A program made the translations under genes and the position numbers. The notes beneath the pieces are model-generated. The model had not been told where the DNA came from. It searched no databases and saw nothing but the letters and a program-made list of their open reading frames with translations. A stretch of 51,437 nucleotides of DNA from an uncultured Candidatus Saccharibacteria bacterium (lineage in GTDB: Bacteria > Patescibacteriota > Saccharimonadia > Saccharimonadales > Saccharimonadaceae): NCBI GenBank assembly GCA_934725355.1, contig CAKVAO010000006.1, forward strand, positions 1 through 51,437, in the 5' to 3' direction. Below are positions 34,112 through 41,879 of this stretch, in pieces (the stretch's first letter is position 1; each line of letters starts with the position of its first letter).

Positions 34112-35341
34112 ATGAAGAGTGAGAGTAAAAACGACGAGCAATTAGTTAGTATGCCGGAGCACAAAAATAGCCAGCCGGCATCACGACGTCATGGCGCATC
34201 AATCAGTATTGTAATTTGCGTTATAGTTTCGGTAATGACGGGATTAATAGGCCTAGCCATTGGCACGCGCCTACAGAACCTATCTTTATCTAATTTAGAT
34301 TATACTGAACTAGATGAAGTGTATGCGACACTAAAGCACAATTATGACGGAAATCTAGATAGGAAAAAGCTAATCGAGGGTGCTGCAAAGGGCATGGTTG
34401 ATGCGGCGGGTGATCCTTATACAACCTATCTAACAGCGACGGACGCAAAGAGCTTGACTGAAGACTTATCTGGCTCGTTCTATGGCGTTGGCATTGAAAT
34501 GGGGCTGAACAAAGATCGCCAGCTAGAGATTATGTCAGTGTTGGACGGCGGATCAGCCAAGAAAGCGGGATTACAGACCGGCGACCTAATTGCGGCTGTT
34601 AATGGTGAGGGCTCGATTAACTGGACACCAACACAGGCTGCTAGTCAGATTCGGGGTGAATCTGGCACGAAGGTGAAGCTGACAATTATTCGCGGTAACG
34701 ATCAGAAAGACTACGAGCTAGAGCGTGCTCGTGTTGACAATCCATCGGTGACTTGGGAAGTCAAAGACGGCATTGGCTTTATCCGGATTAGTCAGTTCGG
34801 TGACGATACTGGCGACCTTGCGACCAAAGCCGCAAAAGAACTAAAGTCAAAGAATGTAAAAGGTATAGTACTAGATTTACGTGACAATGGTGGTGGCTAT
34901 GTGGATGCAGCGCAGGCGGTAGCTAGCCTATGGGTAGATAACGGTAAAACTGTTGTCGAAGAGCGTAAGAATGGTCAGGTTATCCAACAGGGTACAGTGA
35001 GAGCTACGGGCGGCAATATTCTAAAGGGTATTAAGACAGTGGTGCTAGTAAATGGTGGCACGGCGTCAGCTAGCGAAATTGTATCTGGTGCATTAAAAGA
35101 CTATGGTTTTGCTACTCTAGTTGGCAACAAGACCTATGGTAAGGGCAGTGTGCAGACTATGTCATCACTGAGCAACGGTGATAATCTAAAGATTACGGTG
35201 GCCAAGTGGTATACACCGAAGGGCAAGAATATCAACCACAACGGTCTAGAGCCAGACGTCAAGGTTAACCTAGATACTAATAAGTACCTTAATGACCACA
35301 CGGATACCCAGCAGGATAAGGCTGTCGAGTTACTGAAATAA
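34112..35341 (+). CDS. ctpA: C-terminal processing serine protease (S41) with PDZ domain
   Basis: 409 aa. An N-terminal transmembrane anchor covers about 30-52 (SIVICVIVSVMTGLIGLAIG). A PDZ domain follows at about 120-205 (GVGIEMGLNKDRQLEIMSVLDGG). The S41 catalytic part holds Ser319 (GGTASASEI), Lys344 (TYGKGSVQ) and Gln348 at the spacing known for CtpB/Tsp. It would act outside the membrane, perhaps trimming envelope or division proteins. TGC-TACAAT (34098-34103) ends 8 nt before ATG, so this gene has its own, probably leaderless transcript although it follows the hydrolase genes closely. Confidence 0.93.
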   Translation: MKSESKNDEQLVSMPEHKNSQPASRRHGASISIVICVIVSVMTGLIGLAIGTRLQNLSLSNLDYTELDEVYATLKHNYDGNLDRKKLIEGAAKGMVDAAGDPYTTYLTATDAKSLTEDLSGSFYGVGIEMGLNKDRQLEIMSVLDGGSAKKAGLQTGDLIAAVNGEGSINWTPTQAASQIRGESGTKVKLTIIRGNDQKDYELERARVDNPSVTWEVKDGIGFIRISQFGDDTGDLATKAAKELKSKNVKGIVLDLRDNGGGYVDAAQAVASLWVDNGKTVVEERKNGQVIQQGTVRATGGNILKGIKTVVLVNGGTASASEIVSGALKDYGFATLVGNKTYGKGSVQTMSSLSNGDNLKITVAKWYTPKGKNINHNGLEPDVKVNLDTNKYLNDHTDTQQDKAVELLK

Positions 35342-35392
35342 AGCTAGGCTCTATTGAATTAACTAAGCATAACAGGTATACTATAAATAATC

Positions 35393-35779
35393 ATGGAAGG
35401 CGCAAAGAAAAAAATACTACTAGTCGAAGACGATGAAACGCTAGCGATGGTTTACCAGCAGCGGTTAGAGTTGGAGGGCTTCGAAGTTAAGCACAGTGTT
35501 AACGGCGAGCAGGCGCTATCAGATGCTGTAGAATTTAAGCCGGATTTAGTATTGCTAGACGTAATGATGCCAAAGCTAAATGGGTTTGATGTTCTAGATA
35601 TTTTGCGCAATAGTCCGCAAACTCGCAATGTGCATATTATCATGCTAACTGCCTTGTCGCAGCCAAAGGACGCCGAGCGTGCTAGGGAACTCGGTGCTGA
35701 TGACTTCTTAGTTAAATCACAGGTTGTTATTGGCGATGTTGTTGCTCGTATAAAGCACGAGCTAAATATGCCAGCATAG
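35393..35779 (+). CDS. Stand-alone receiver-domain protein
   Basis: 128 aa, a single CheY-like receiver domain with no output domain. The acidic pocket is VEDDE (13-14), the phospho-acceptor is Asp56 in LLDVMMP, the switch residue Thr86 lies in MLTAL and the conserved Lys108 in FLVKSQ. All residues for phosphorylation are present. No histidine kinase is adjacent; the nearest kinase-like gene (43973) has lost its phospho-His. TATACT/TATAAA lies 5-10 nt before ATG, so the mRNA is probably leaderless. Follows ctpA. Confidence 0.9.
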   Translation: MEGAKKKILLVEDDETLAMVYQQRLELEGFEVKHSVNGEQALSDAVEFKPDLVLLDVMMPKLNGFDVLDILRNSPQTRNVHIIMLTALSQPKDAERARELGADDFLVKSQVVIGDVVARIKHELNMPA

Positions 35780-35917
35780 TTGAAATAGCCCTGTATTACT
35801 TGTATGATGGATGTAACTGCTAGCGCAGTTTAATATCTTAATGTTCTAGCATTCTAACTAGCGCTTTAATGTGCTGTGATTGCACGCGAATAGAGGGAGC
35901 GGAAAATAGGGGAAATA

Positions 35918-35947
35918 AAATACTACCAGTTTTGACTGGTAGTATTT
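35918..35947 (-). terminator. Terminator of rpmA
   Basis: Perfect 13-bp stem AAATACTACCAGT/ACTGGTAGTATTT, TTTG loop; a T-rich run follows on the minus strand. Between 35780 and 35917 no gene or clear element is seen. Confidence 0.88.
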
Positions 35948-35974
35948 AAGCTTGATCGCTAGTTTAATCGGTAA

Positions 35975-36247
35975 TTATTCTACTGTTACCTGGGTACGTA
36001 GAACGGTTTTACCGGTGAAAGTGCGAACCTTACGCTTGATGAACTTGACTACGCCATCCTTAGCAGCATGGATAGTGAAATTGCGGCTAACATAGGTACC
36101 GTCACCAGCAATCTTGGTTGCGCCAACCTGACGAACGATAACTTCGCCTGCGTTTACTTTCTGGCCACCAAAACGCTTTACGCCTAGACGATGGCCGGCA
36201 TTATTGTGATTATTTTTACTGGAACCGCCAGCTTTAACATGTGACAT
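35975..36247 (-). CDS. rpmA: 50S ribosomal protein L27
   Basis: Large-subunit protein near the peptidyl transferase centre; 90 aa. Family features: MSHVKAGGSSKNN at the N-terminus (the tail that reaches the tRNA), HRLGVKRFGGQKVNAGEVIVRQVG, then the beta-rich YVSRNFTIHAAKDGVVKF. There is no cleavable N-terminal extension of the Firmicutes kind. The usual partner rplU is not adjacent. AAGGAGA precedes the ATG. A minus-strand TATAAT (36280-36285) gives a leader of about 25 nt. It follows the tRNA methyltransferase gene on the same strand. Confidence 0.95.
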   Translation of the reverse strand: MSHVKAGGSSKNNHNNAGHRLGVKRFGGQKVNAGEVIVRQVGATKIAGDGTYVSRNFTIHAAKDGVVKFIKRKVRTFTGKTVLRTQVTVE

Positions 36248-36292
36248 TTAAAATATCTCCTTACAAATTACTCTTTACCATTATACATGAAA

Positions 36293-37504
36293 TTAGACCT
36301 TTTGCAAGACTAGCAGCTCACGACCGACAACCTGATCTTTGCGATGATATATCAGATGTTGTTTGTTATATAGGTCGCGATAGCCCATGGCAGATAGGTT
36401 GTTCAAACAGGTCAAATGATGTAGTTTACCGTGGACGAACCAGCAAGGTACAGCAATGCAGAGGCCAGTGCCTTTGGCTAGTTGTTTAGCTAGGTTAGAC
36501 AGGAATTTTTGAATTATCACATTGCAGTTACCGATATTATCGTGTAGTTCGGATATGCTAGGTGCTGTAACGTACGGTCGTCCTAGATATGTCTCTGTCG
36601 CAACAAGATTAATTGGTTTATCAGGCATAGTCCATTTATTCCACATAAACGTTGTAGCATCGGCGGCAGTGACTTGGCTCGCGACTTTAATATGATGTGT
36701 GTGCTCTAGCCACTTTAAGTTTTCGGTAGTAAATTCAGCCATACGTTCTGCTAGATCTGTGCCGTAAACTGCCATGCCCATCAAAGCGGCTTCTTGTAAA
36801 ACTACGCCAGTACCGCAGAAAGGATCTAAGAGAGCAGGTGTCTGTCGTGCGAGGCTAGGCGCTGTCGCTCCGTGTGCTAAATTAATCATAGTTTGGGCTA
36901 ATTTAGGCGGGAGCATGCCGTTATGGGCGTCACGCTTTGGTCGTCGGCGGTCGCGAAAAGTGTACTCTGTAATATCTTGCACAAAGAACGTTCGTCCTAC
37001 TGTAACCGATCCGTTGCGGTTCTTGATGAATATTAGTTCGCATTTTTTAGGATTGTTACCAGCTAGTTTGTTGTGGAGAACTGTGGCGCTACTGAGTTCG
37101 TTGCTTTCAATGGGTACTAAGCGCACCGAATTAGTTGGCTTTAGAATGCTGGCAATGTCTTGTGCTAGCTGAATCGTCGACTTCTTGCTAATTTTGTTTC
37201 CGTAAAACGACACGCCTAGAGTAATTTTACCCTCGACATTAGTAAACAGCTGTTTAACGGTGTTTGATAGGGCTGTGTGGTTCAGCTGTGGTAGGGTGGT
37301 GACTTCCTCGGCAGCCTTAACTACAGAGCCAATCTGCGGCAATTTAGCCAGTGCCTGTGTAGTTGACACATCGAGCGCCGCTATAGAGAACGGAGAAGTC
37401 GTGGCGCTTTGTGGCTGAGGCAAAACTGCGCTGTCTTTACTAAATACTGCCTTTAGCTCGGCTATGCCAATTTCGGGCTGTCGCCCTAAAACAAATAAAA
37501 TCAT
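36293..37504 (-). CDS. Trm11-like tRNA (guanine-N2) methyltransferase
   Basis: 403 aa. The N-terminal half (about 60-165) is a divergent THUMP-type RNA-binding region. The C-terminal half is an SAM-dependent methylase: RPKRDAHNGMLPPKLAQTMINLA leads into motif I LLDPFCGTGVVLQEA (226-240) and VYGTDLAERM. In place of the usual DPPYG-type motif it has VATETYLGRPYV. This pattern fits the Trm11/TrmG10 group, which methylates G10 of tRNA; the exact target is inferred. A minus-strand TATAAT (37512-37517) ends 7 nt before ATG, so the mRNA is probably leaderless. Confidence 0.82.
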   Translation of the reverse strand: MILFVLGRQPEIGIAELKAVFSKDSAVLPQPQSATTSPFSIAALDVSTTQALAKLPQIGSVVKAAEEVTTLPQLNHTALSNTVKQLFTNVEGKITLGVSFYGNKISKKSTIQLAQDIASILKPTNSVRLVPIESNELSSATVLHNKLAGNNPKKCELIFIKNRNGSVTVGRTFFVQDITEYTFRDRRRPKRDAHNGMLPPKLAQTMINLAHGATAPSLARQTPALLDPFCGTGVVLQEAALMGMAVYGTDLAERMAEFTTENLKWLEHTHHIKVASQVTAADATTFMWNKWTMPDKPINLVATETYLGRPYVTAPSISELHDNIGNCNVIIQKFLSNLAKQLAKGTGLCIAVPCWFVHGKLHHLTCLNNLSAMGYRDLYNKQHLIYHRKDQVVGRELLVLQKV

Positions 37505-37530
37505 TGACTATATTATACCGCAAAATTAAA

Positions 37531-37558
37531 GAGGGCGGGCATTTTACTGCGCGCCCTC
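37531..37558 (-). terminator. Terminator of the dCMP deaminase gene
   Basis: GAGGGCG/CGCCCTC stem with a 14-nt loop; on the minus strand it is followed by TTTAATTTTG. Confidence 0.75.
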
Positions 37559-37601
37559 GGTTGGGTTGTGCTGGTCAGTGTCAATTGGGGGATAGAGCTG
37601 A

Positions 37602-38291
37602 TTAGTTGTCGGTGTTGGGCGGTGTTATTGCAATTATATTCTTTGCGTTCTTCAATTCGCGCAGCTGATTAACTGTCAGATCTATCGAACGATCAGATGG
37701 CACCACTTGATAGGCTTTGATGTTAGCTGTCTTTAGAGTTAAAATGGCTGCTTTTGTCTCTGGGCTGTCGGGGCTACGAGGTCCTTCGAGAAAGAAGACA
37801 TTAGCGATACGATTAGCAGCTATCATCTTGGCGCAGTTGTTGCAAGGGAATAAGGTGGTGTACAGATTACCGCCTCGCATTTGCTCGCGCAAGCCAATAA
37901 AGTTATTCAGTGCATTTTCTTCCGCATGTGCAACATAGGCATATTTTGTTTGCTCGAACGGGAGATGTTCAGTGTCGTTGTTATAGATCATCTGATCGTC
38001 ACTAATGCCGATTGGAGTGCCGTTATATCCGGTTGCTAAAATGCGGTTTTCGCTATTAGTAATAACAGCTCCTACCCGGGTTGACGGATCTTTACTGCGC
38101 AGTGACATGGTAAATGCTATTAACATAATAGTCTCGTCCCAAGGAATGACCTCGGTTCGACTGCGTGGTGGTACGCGGACAAAGCTCGGATCTTCAATTG
38201 GATTCCTAACACTGATTACTTTGTCGCCTGTTTCTGCGGTTCCATCCATTAGTCCTTCGATAAAAATCGATTGAGGATTGGGTCTGGCCAT
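37602..38291 (-). CDS. dCMP deaminase family protein
   Basis: Zinc-dependent deaminase, 229 aa. Zinc and catalytic residues: His122 and Glu124 in AHAEENAL, Cys150 and Cys153 in PCNNCAKMI. The core RVGAVITNSENRILATGYNGTP matches dCMP deaminases (ComEB-type), which convert dCMP to dUMP for thymidylate supply. Residues 1-50 are an N-terminal extension (IFIEGLMDGTAETGDKVISV) not seen in short family members, and the C-terminal 40 residues are also extra. AAAGGA precedes the ATG. The leader contains a 9-bp hairpin. Confidence 0.88.
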   Translation of the reverse strand: MARPNPQSIFIEGLMDGTAETGDKVISVRNPIEDPSFVRVPPRSRTEVIPWDETIMLIAFTMSLRSKDPSTRVGAVITNSENRILATGYNGTPIGISDDQMIYNNDTEHLPFEQTKYAYVAHAEENALNNFIGLREQMRGGNLYTTLFPCNNCAKMIAANRIANVFFLEGPRSPDSPETKAAILTLKTANIKAYQVVPSDRSIDLTVNQLRELKNAKNIIAITPPNTDN

Positions 38292-38312
38292 GATGTATCC
38301 TTTCGAAAGAGC

Positions 38313-38336
38313 ATTGTAGGCGGAGTTGCCTACAAT
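38313..38336 (-). promoter_or_regulatory. Leader hairpin upstream of dCMP deaminase
   Basis: ATTGTAGGC/GCCTACAAT, perfect 9-bp stem with a 6-nt loop. It lies between the minus-strand -10 box (ATTATA on plus, 38346-38351) and the AAAGGA ribosome site. Confidence 0.5.
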
Positions 38337-38414
38337 TGGTTATTTATTATACTTGATCTATACTTAAAATAATAATACTTATTTTAATTGATTAAGCAGT
38401 GTATAATGGTATCG

Positions 38415-39059
38415 ATGCTACAAAAGACCGAAAAGTTTCTAAGACAAAATTACTATTGGTTGATAGTTGCGCTACTGTTGACCGTAGTGGCTTTTATTGT
38501 GGTTGATTTATTGTCAGACGATTATCGTATGCAGATGGACGTCGTGGCGCACGAGTTTTTAGTAGAGAAATTGCGTTCGCCTATGCTGACTAATGTGGCG
38601 AAGTTTATCACTGTATTTGGTAGTACTCTGGCTATGGGTGCGGTAAGTCTGATTGTAATTGCAATAACACGTAATCGACGGATAGCGGGTCTATTGATTT
38701 TGAATTTGGCGATTGCCGCTGTAATAAATACGGTAATTAAAGACATAATACAGCGACCGCGTCCATTAGGTTATCGCTTGGTTAGTGAAACTGGCTTTAG
38801 TTTTCCTTCGGGTCATTCGATGATTAGCATGGCGCTATATGGCTTTATAATCTATCTGATATATCGTTATATACACAATCGTAAATTAAAGTGGGCATAC
38901 ATTATTAGCCTAAGTGTATTGATCGTTCTTATTGGCCTTAGTCGGATTTACTTGGGCGTTCATTATGCTAGCGATGTTTTAGCCGGGCTATTGATCTCGC
39001 TGGCTTTTCTGATGATTTATTTGCGTGCTACGAAAAAATACTTTCCACATAAGTTGTAA
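38415..39059 (+). CDS. PAP2-family membrane phosphatase
   Basis: 214 aa from ATG 38415 (MLQKTEKF). Earlier in-frame ATGs (38388, 38406) lie on or before the GTG-TATAAT box at 38402-38407, which ends 7 nt before this start, implying a leaderless mRNA. About six membrane helices. The three PAP2 motifs are intact: KDIIQRPRP, PSGHS and SRIYLGVHYASD. The family removes phosphate from lipid phosphates, for example undecaprenyl diphosphate (BacA/UppP-type function) or phosphatidic acid. Recycling of the carrier made by uppS is a reasonable guess. Confidence 0.9.
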   Translation: MLQKTEKFLRQNYYWLIVALLLTVVAFIVVDLLSDDYRMQMDVVAHEFLVEKLRSPMLTNVAKFITVFGSTLAMGAVSLIVIAITRNRRIAGLLILNLAIAAVINTVIKDIIQRPRPLGYRLVSETGFSFPSGHSMISMALYGFIIYLIYRYIHNRKLKWAYIISLSVLIVLIGLSRIYLGVHYASDVLAGLLISLAFLMIYLRATKKYFPHKL

Positions 39060-39212
39060 TGATAGATGTAATGACATTACATGAATGCAAAAAATATGCT
39101 AGCCACCGCGCTGACGCCAAAGCTGCTGATATAGCGCGCAAGGCAGAAAATTAGTGTAGGCAGATAGGTTTCGATATTGTGACGTGAGTGCAGCCCCAAC
39201 AGACTACGTGTA

Positions 39213-39240
39213 TTGACAATTTCAAATAATAGTGTATAAT
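39213..39240 (+). promoter_or_regulatory. Promoter of 39288 orphan
   Basis: TTGACA (39213-39218), 16-bp spacer, TATAAT (39235-39240) preceded by GTG. Same style as the 10-15 kb orphan block. Confidence 0.75.
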
Positions 39241-39287
39241 ATAATTATTGTTCTAAACACGTACCTTAGAAAGGATAGGTGAGTGAT

Positions 39288-40574
39288 ATGCGCTCTATAT
39301 GGGATACTCTAAAGAATCTGTTTCTGGGACCACTGCCGGAGACTAATCAGCCGTCTTCTCTCGACAAGCCCGATACTTCTGGCAACTTCGACAAGCCCGA
39401 TACTTCTGGCAACTTCGATCATCTTGATCATCTTGATCATCTTGACAACTTCGACGATCTCGATAACTTTGATGCTTCTGGCAAGCCTAGTAAATTCGAA
39501 ACATACTTGTACAATGAACGTCTTAAAACGAAGTGGCGTACTATTGATCAGGTGTGTAATCAAATGGCGAAGGAGCCTTATTGGCAGTCGCTGAACGAAA
39601 AGCAGCAATCTATCGTTGAGAGTGAACTCAAAACATTGGTATATCGGCCACGCGGTGCTGACTACGGCTACTATGACGACTATGACGACTATGACGACTA
39701 TGACGACTATGGCATGTATGGTTATCGTAGTATAGGTGAGAAGTTTCGTCGCGAAGATCAACAGCTAGAGGCATCCCTAAGTAATTCGGGTGTTTCAGAG
39801 GAATATATAAAGCCTATTATCAATGTGATTCATGGAACTAAACTTCAGATCGCGCGCGATGATGAAAAAACAATTTCTCGTGCTGGCAATTCGTGGCTTA
39901 AAATGTTGATCGACGGGCATCTCTTGGAACCTGTGAACGATGACAATATAAATGTACTCGTTGATTGGTGGTGCTGGGCTTTGACGGAAGGCGGAGTAAC
40001 AGAGGCTAAACTGCATGAGCGTTTGCATTTACATCTAGATGCGGCAGGCTCATTGGCTACAAAAATTGTCAATGGCAAGCCAGAACCTTGTGTAATTACA
40101 GACACTTATGTAGCAAACCGCGATCTAGAATTGCCGCCACTTTGTGGCTCTGCTTCGGTAACAGTTTATGCTAAGCCTAATGTAAAGATATCGCAATATG
40201 GCCATTCGCATAACGAGGTTATTTGCCGTAGGCAGATGCCAGAAGATTTACCGTTTTTGCGAGGTGATGTAGCGAAGGGAGTTCGTGCAAAGAGCAAGGA
40301 GGCTGGCGATATAATTGACCGTGCCGCCAAGATTGAAGGAATCTTTGATCAGCTATGGAATATGCGGGATCAAGATGCTTTTGAAGGCGCTACATTCTGC
40401 GGTGGAGTTAATTTTGAAGGTTCTGTATTTATGGAAGCGACAAAATCTGACGAGACTCAAAGTTGCAATTACTCTGTTACTGATCTAAGAGAACAGTTGA
40501 GAGAAATTGTCGGCAATACTCCTAATGAGTCCGAAATCATGGCTGACTTTGATAAGTATGTTCTCATGATGTAG
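39288..40574 (+). CDS. Orphan protein with two internal peptide-repeat tracts
   Basis: 428 aa, not recognised. The start is ambiguous: ATG 39288 (MRSIWDTLKNLF), or GTG 39279 three nt after AAAGGA. Near residue 26 begins a repeat tract (DKPDTSGNF twice, then DHL three times and DNF/DDL); near 129-140 is a YDD tract repeated four times. Both are encoded by near-identical tandem DNA units. The rest looks globular: SWLKMLIDGHLLEPVNDDN, VDWWCWALTEGGVTEAKLHE and an Asp-rich C-terminus. No signal peptide. It has its own promoter and a strong terminator. Confidence 0.72.
   Translation: MRSIWDTLKNLFLGPLPETNQPSSLDKPDTSGNFDKPDTSGNFDHLDHLDHLDNFDDLDNFDASGKPSKFETYLYNERLKTKWRTIDQVCNQMAKEPYWQSLNEKQQSIVESELKTLVYRPRGADYGYYDDYDDYDDYDDYGMYGYRSIGEKFRREDQQLEASLSNSGVSEEYIKPIINVIHGTKLQIARDDEKTISRAGNSWLKMLIDGHLLEPVNDDNINVLVDWWCWALTEGGVTEAKLHERLHLHLDAAGSLATKIVNGKPEPCVITDTYVANRDLELPPLCGSASVTVYAKPNVKISQYGHSHNEVICRRQMPEDLPFLRGDVAKGVRAKSKEAGDIIDRAAKIEGIFDQLWNMRDQDAFEGATFCGGVNFEGSVFMEATKSDETQSCNYSVTDLREQLREIVGNTPNESEIMADFDKYVLMM
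39363..39443 (+). repeat. Tandem coding repeats (27 bp x2, 9 bp x3)
   Basis: A 27-bp unit starting GACAAGCCCGATACTTCTGG is at 39363-39389 and 39390-39416, followed by GATCATCTT three times (39417-39443). Confidence 0.9.
39672..39707 (+). repeat. Tandem 9-bp coding repeat (TATGACGAC x4)
   Basis: Four exact units, 39672-39707, encoding Tyr-Asp-Asp. Confidence 0.92.
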
Positions 40575-40598
40575 TATTCGCTCTGATTCTAATATAAT

Positions 40599-40630
40599 AA
40601 CTGGCCAATGCCGTTGTGCGTTGGCCAGTT
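40599..40630 (+). terminator. Terminator of 39288 orphan
   Basis: Perfect 10-bp stem AACTGGCCAA/TTGGCCAGTT with a 12-nt loop, followed by TTACTTTC. Confidence 0.85.
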
Positions 40631-40682
40631 TTACTTTCTAGGGGAGTTATTTTAACATTAGCTAATCTGCTATAATAGCCCT

Positions 40683-41879
40683 ATGAGGCGGTTTAGAGAG
40701 GGTTTTGATTACGGCTTTGCGACAGCGCGAGCACGCGCGCAACGCCGCCGTCACCATGGCGGTTTTCGTGTTTGGTTTAATATCATAACAGTTATTTTTC
40801 TGGCTATTGTATTGTTCGCATCGCGGCGCGAGTTAGTGCGAGCTTGGCACCTGCTAGATCAGGCGAATATTTGGTTAATACTATTATTGATTCCACTACA
40901 ATTTGCATCGTACTATGCTAATACAGAAATCTTTTTCTCTTACCTACGAGCACGGGGTCAATTAAAGCAGGTAACATCTATGCAGGCGACGGGTATGTCG
41001 CTAGAATTTACTTTTGTAAATCATGTATTTCCTTCAGCCGGCGTGGCGGGCGCAGGCTACATGGTATGGCGGCTAGGATGTTGTGGCGTGTCGGCTGGGC
41101 GGGCGACGATGACACAAGTGATGCGTATTATTGTGCAATTTGGTACATTCATGTGTCTGATGGTGGCGGCACTGATTTGGGCGACGATCGAGGATCGTAC
41201 GGCTAGCTGGGTGGTCGTAGCAACAACTGTGGCAGTTACGGTTCTGGTATTTTTGGTGGCATTCGGCAACTATGTGTTTGGCAGCAAGGAGCGCATAGTG
41301 AGCTTTAGCCATTGGCTGAGCAGATGGGTCAATCTAATTGTGGCAAAGGTAACATTTGGTCGCCGTAAAAACATATTGGCAGTAGACGCGTTAGACGAGT
41401 TCTTCTTCGACTTTTATGAAGATCTAGTTACTCTTAAGGCTAATAGGGCTTTATTAAAGCACCCGATTATATGGAGTTTTATCTTTAATATATTGGATGT
41501 ATCGCTGTTCTTTGTGACGTTCTTAGCACTGGGCACCTTTGTTAATCCGGCAGTTCTATTGATAGCATATGGGGCTGCGACGATTGGTGGTGGAATCATG
41601 ATTACCCCTGGCGGCATTGGCGCGTATGAGGCGGTGATGGTTTCGATTTTAATCGCTGGTAACGTTCCGGCGGCAGCTGCTTTAGCAGGGGTAATTCTGG
41701 CGCGTATGCTACTGATGACGGGTACTATCAGCGTGGGATTCTTTGTCTATCAGCATGCTATTCATAAGTATGGAAAACCTGTGGATAAATCATGCAAAGA
41801 TATTGATAAGTCTGTGGATAAACCTGTGAAAAAGCCTGTTGATAAGCCTGTGAAAAAGAAGGGGATAAAGCGTGGATAA
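40683..41879 (+). CDS. Flippase-like membrane protein (UPF0104/LPG-synthase TM family)
   Basis: 398 aa with about seven membrane helices. The basic N-terminus is followed by VWFNIITVIFLAIVLF; later LEFTFVNHVFPSAGVAGAGYMVWRL and the C-terminal ITPGGIGAYEAVMVSILIAGNVPAAAALAGVIL are typical of this family. It is related to the membrane half of lysylphosphatidylglycerol synthase. Its precise substrate is unknown. The cytoplasmic tail (from about 360) is a Lys/Pro/Val/Asp repeat (KPVDK, KPVKK); its DNA contains TGTGGATAA repeats. TGC-TATAAT (40671-40676) ends 6 nt before ATG, so the mRNA is probably leaderless. The stop overlaps xseA by 8 bp. Confidence 0.85.
   Translation: MRRFREGFDYGFATARARAQRRRHHGGFRVWFNIITVIFLAIVLFASRRELVRAWHLLDQANIWLILLLIPLQFASYYANTEIFFSYLRARGQLKQVTSMQATGMSLEFTFVNHVFPSAGVAGAGYMVWRLGCCGVSAGRATMTQVMRIIVQFGTFMCLMVAALIWATIEDRTASWVVVATTVAVTVLVFLVAFGNYVFGSKERIVSFSHWLSRWVNLIVAKVTFGRRKNILAVDALDEFFFDFYEDLVTLKANRALLKHPIIWSFIFNILDVSLFFVTFLALGTFVNPAVLLIAYGAATIGGGIMITPGGIGAYEAVMVSILIAGNVPAAAALAGVILARMLLMTGTISVGFFVYQHAIHKYGKPVDKSCKDIDKSVDKPVKKPVDKPVKKKGIKRG
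41780..41879. repeat. Cluster of DnaA-box-like 9-mers in the flippase tail
   Basis: TGTGGATAA at 41780-41788 and 41813-41821 (exact reverse complement of TTATCCACA), TGTTGATAA at 41837-41845 and CGTGGATAA at 41871-41879. All point the same way and three of four are in the same codon phase (Val-Asp-Lys). Confidence 0.5.

Noticed and set aside
39071..39154. 27-codon frame (MTLHECKKYASHRADAK...)
   Set aside because: No ribosome site or promoter; too short to support.
39309..39761. 150-aa minus-strand frame with VIVV-type repeats
   Set aside because: It is the antisense of the YDD and DHLD coding repeats.
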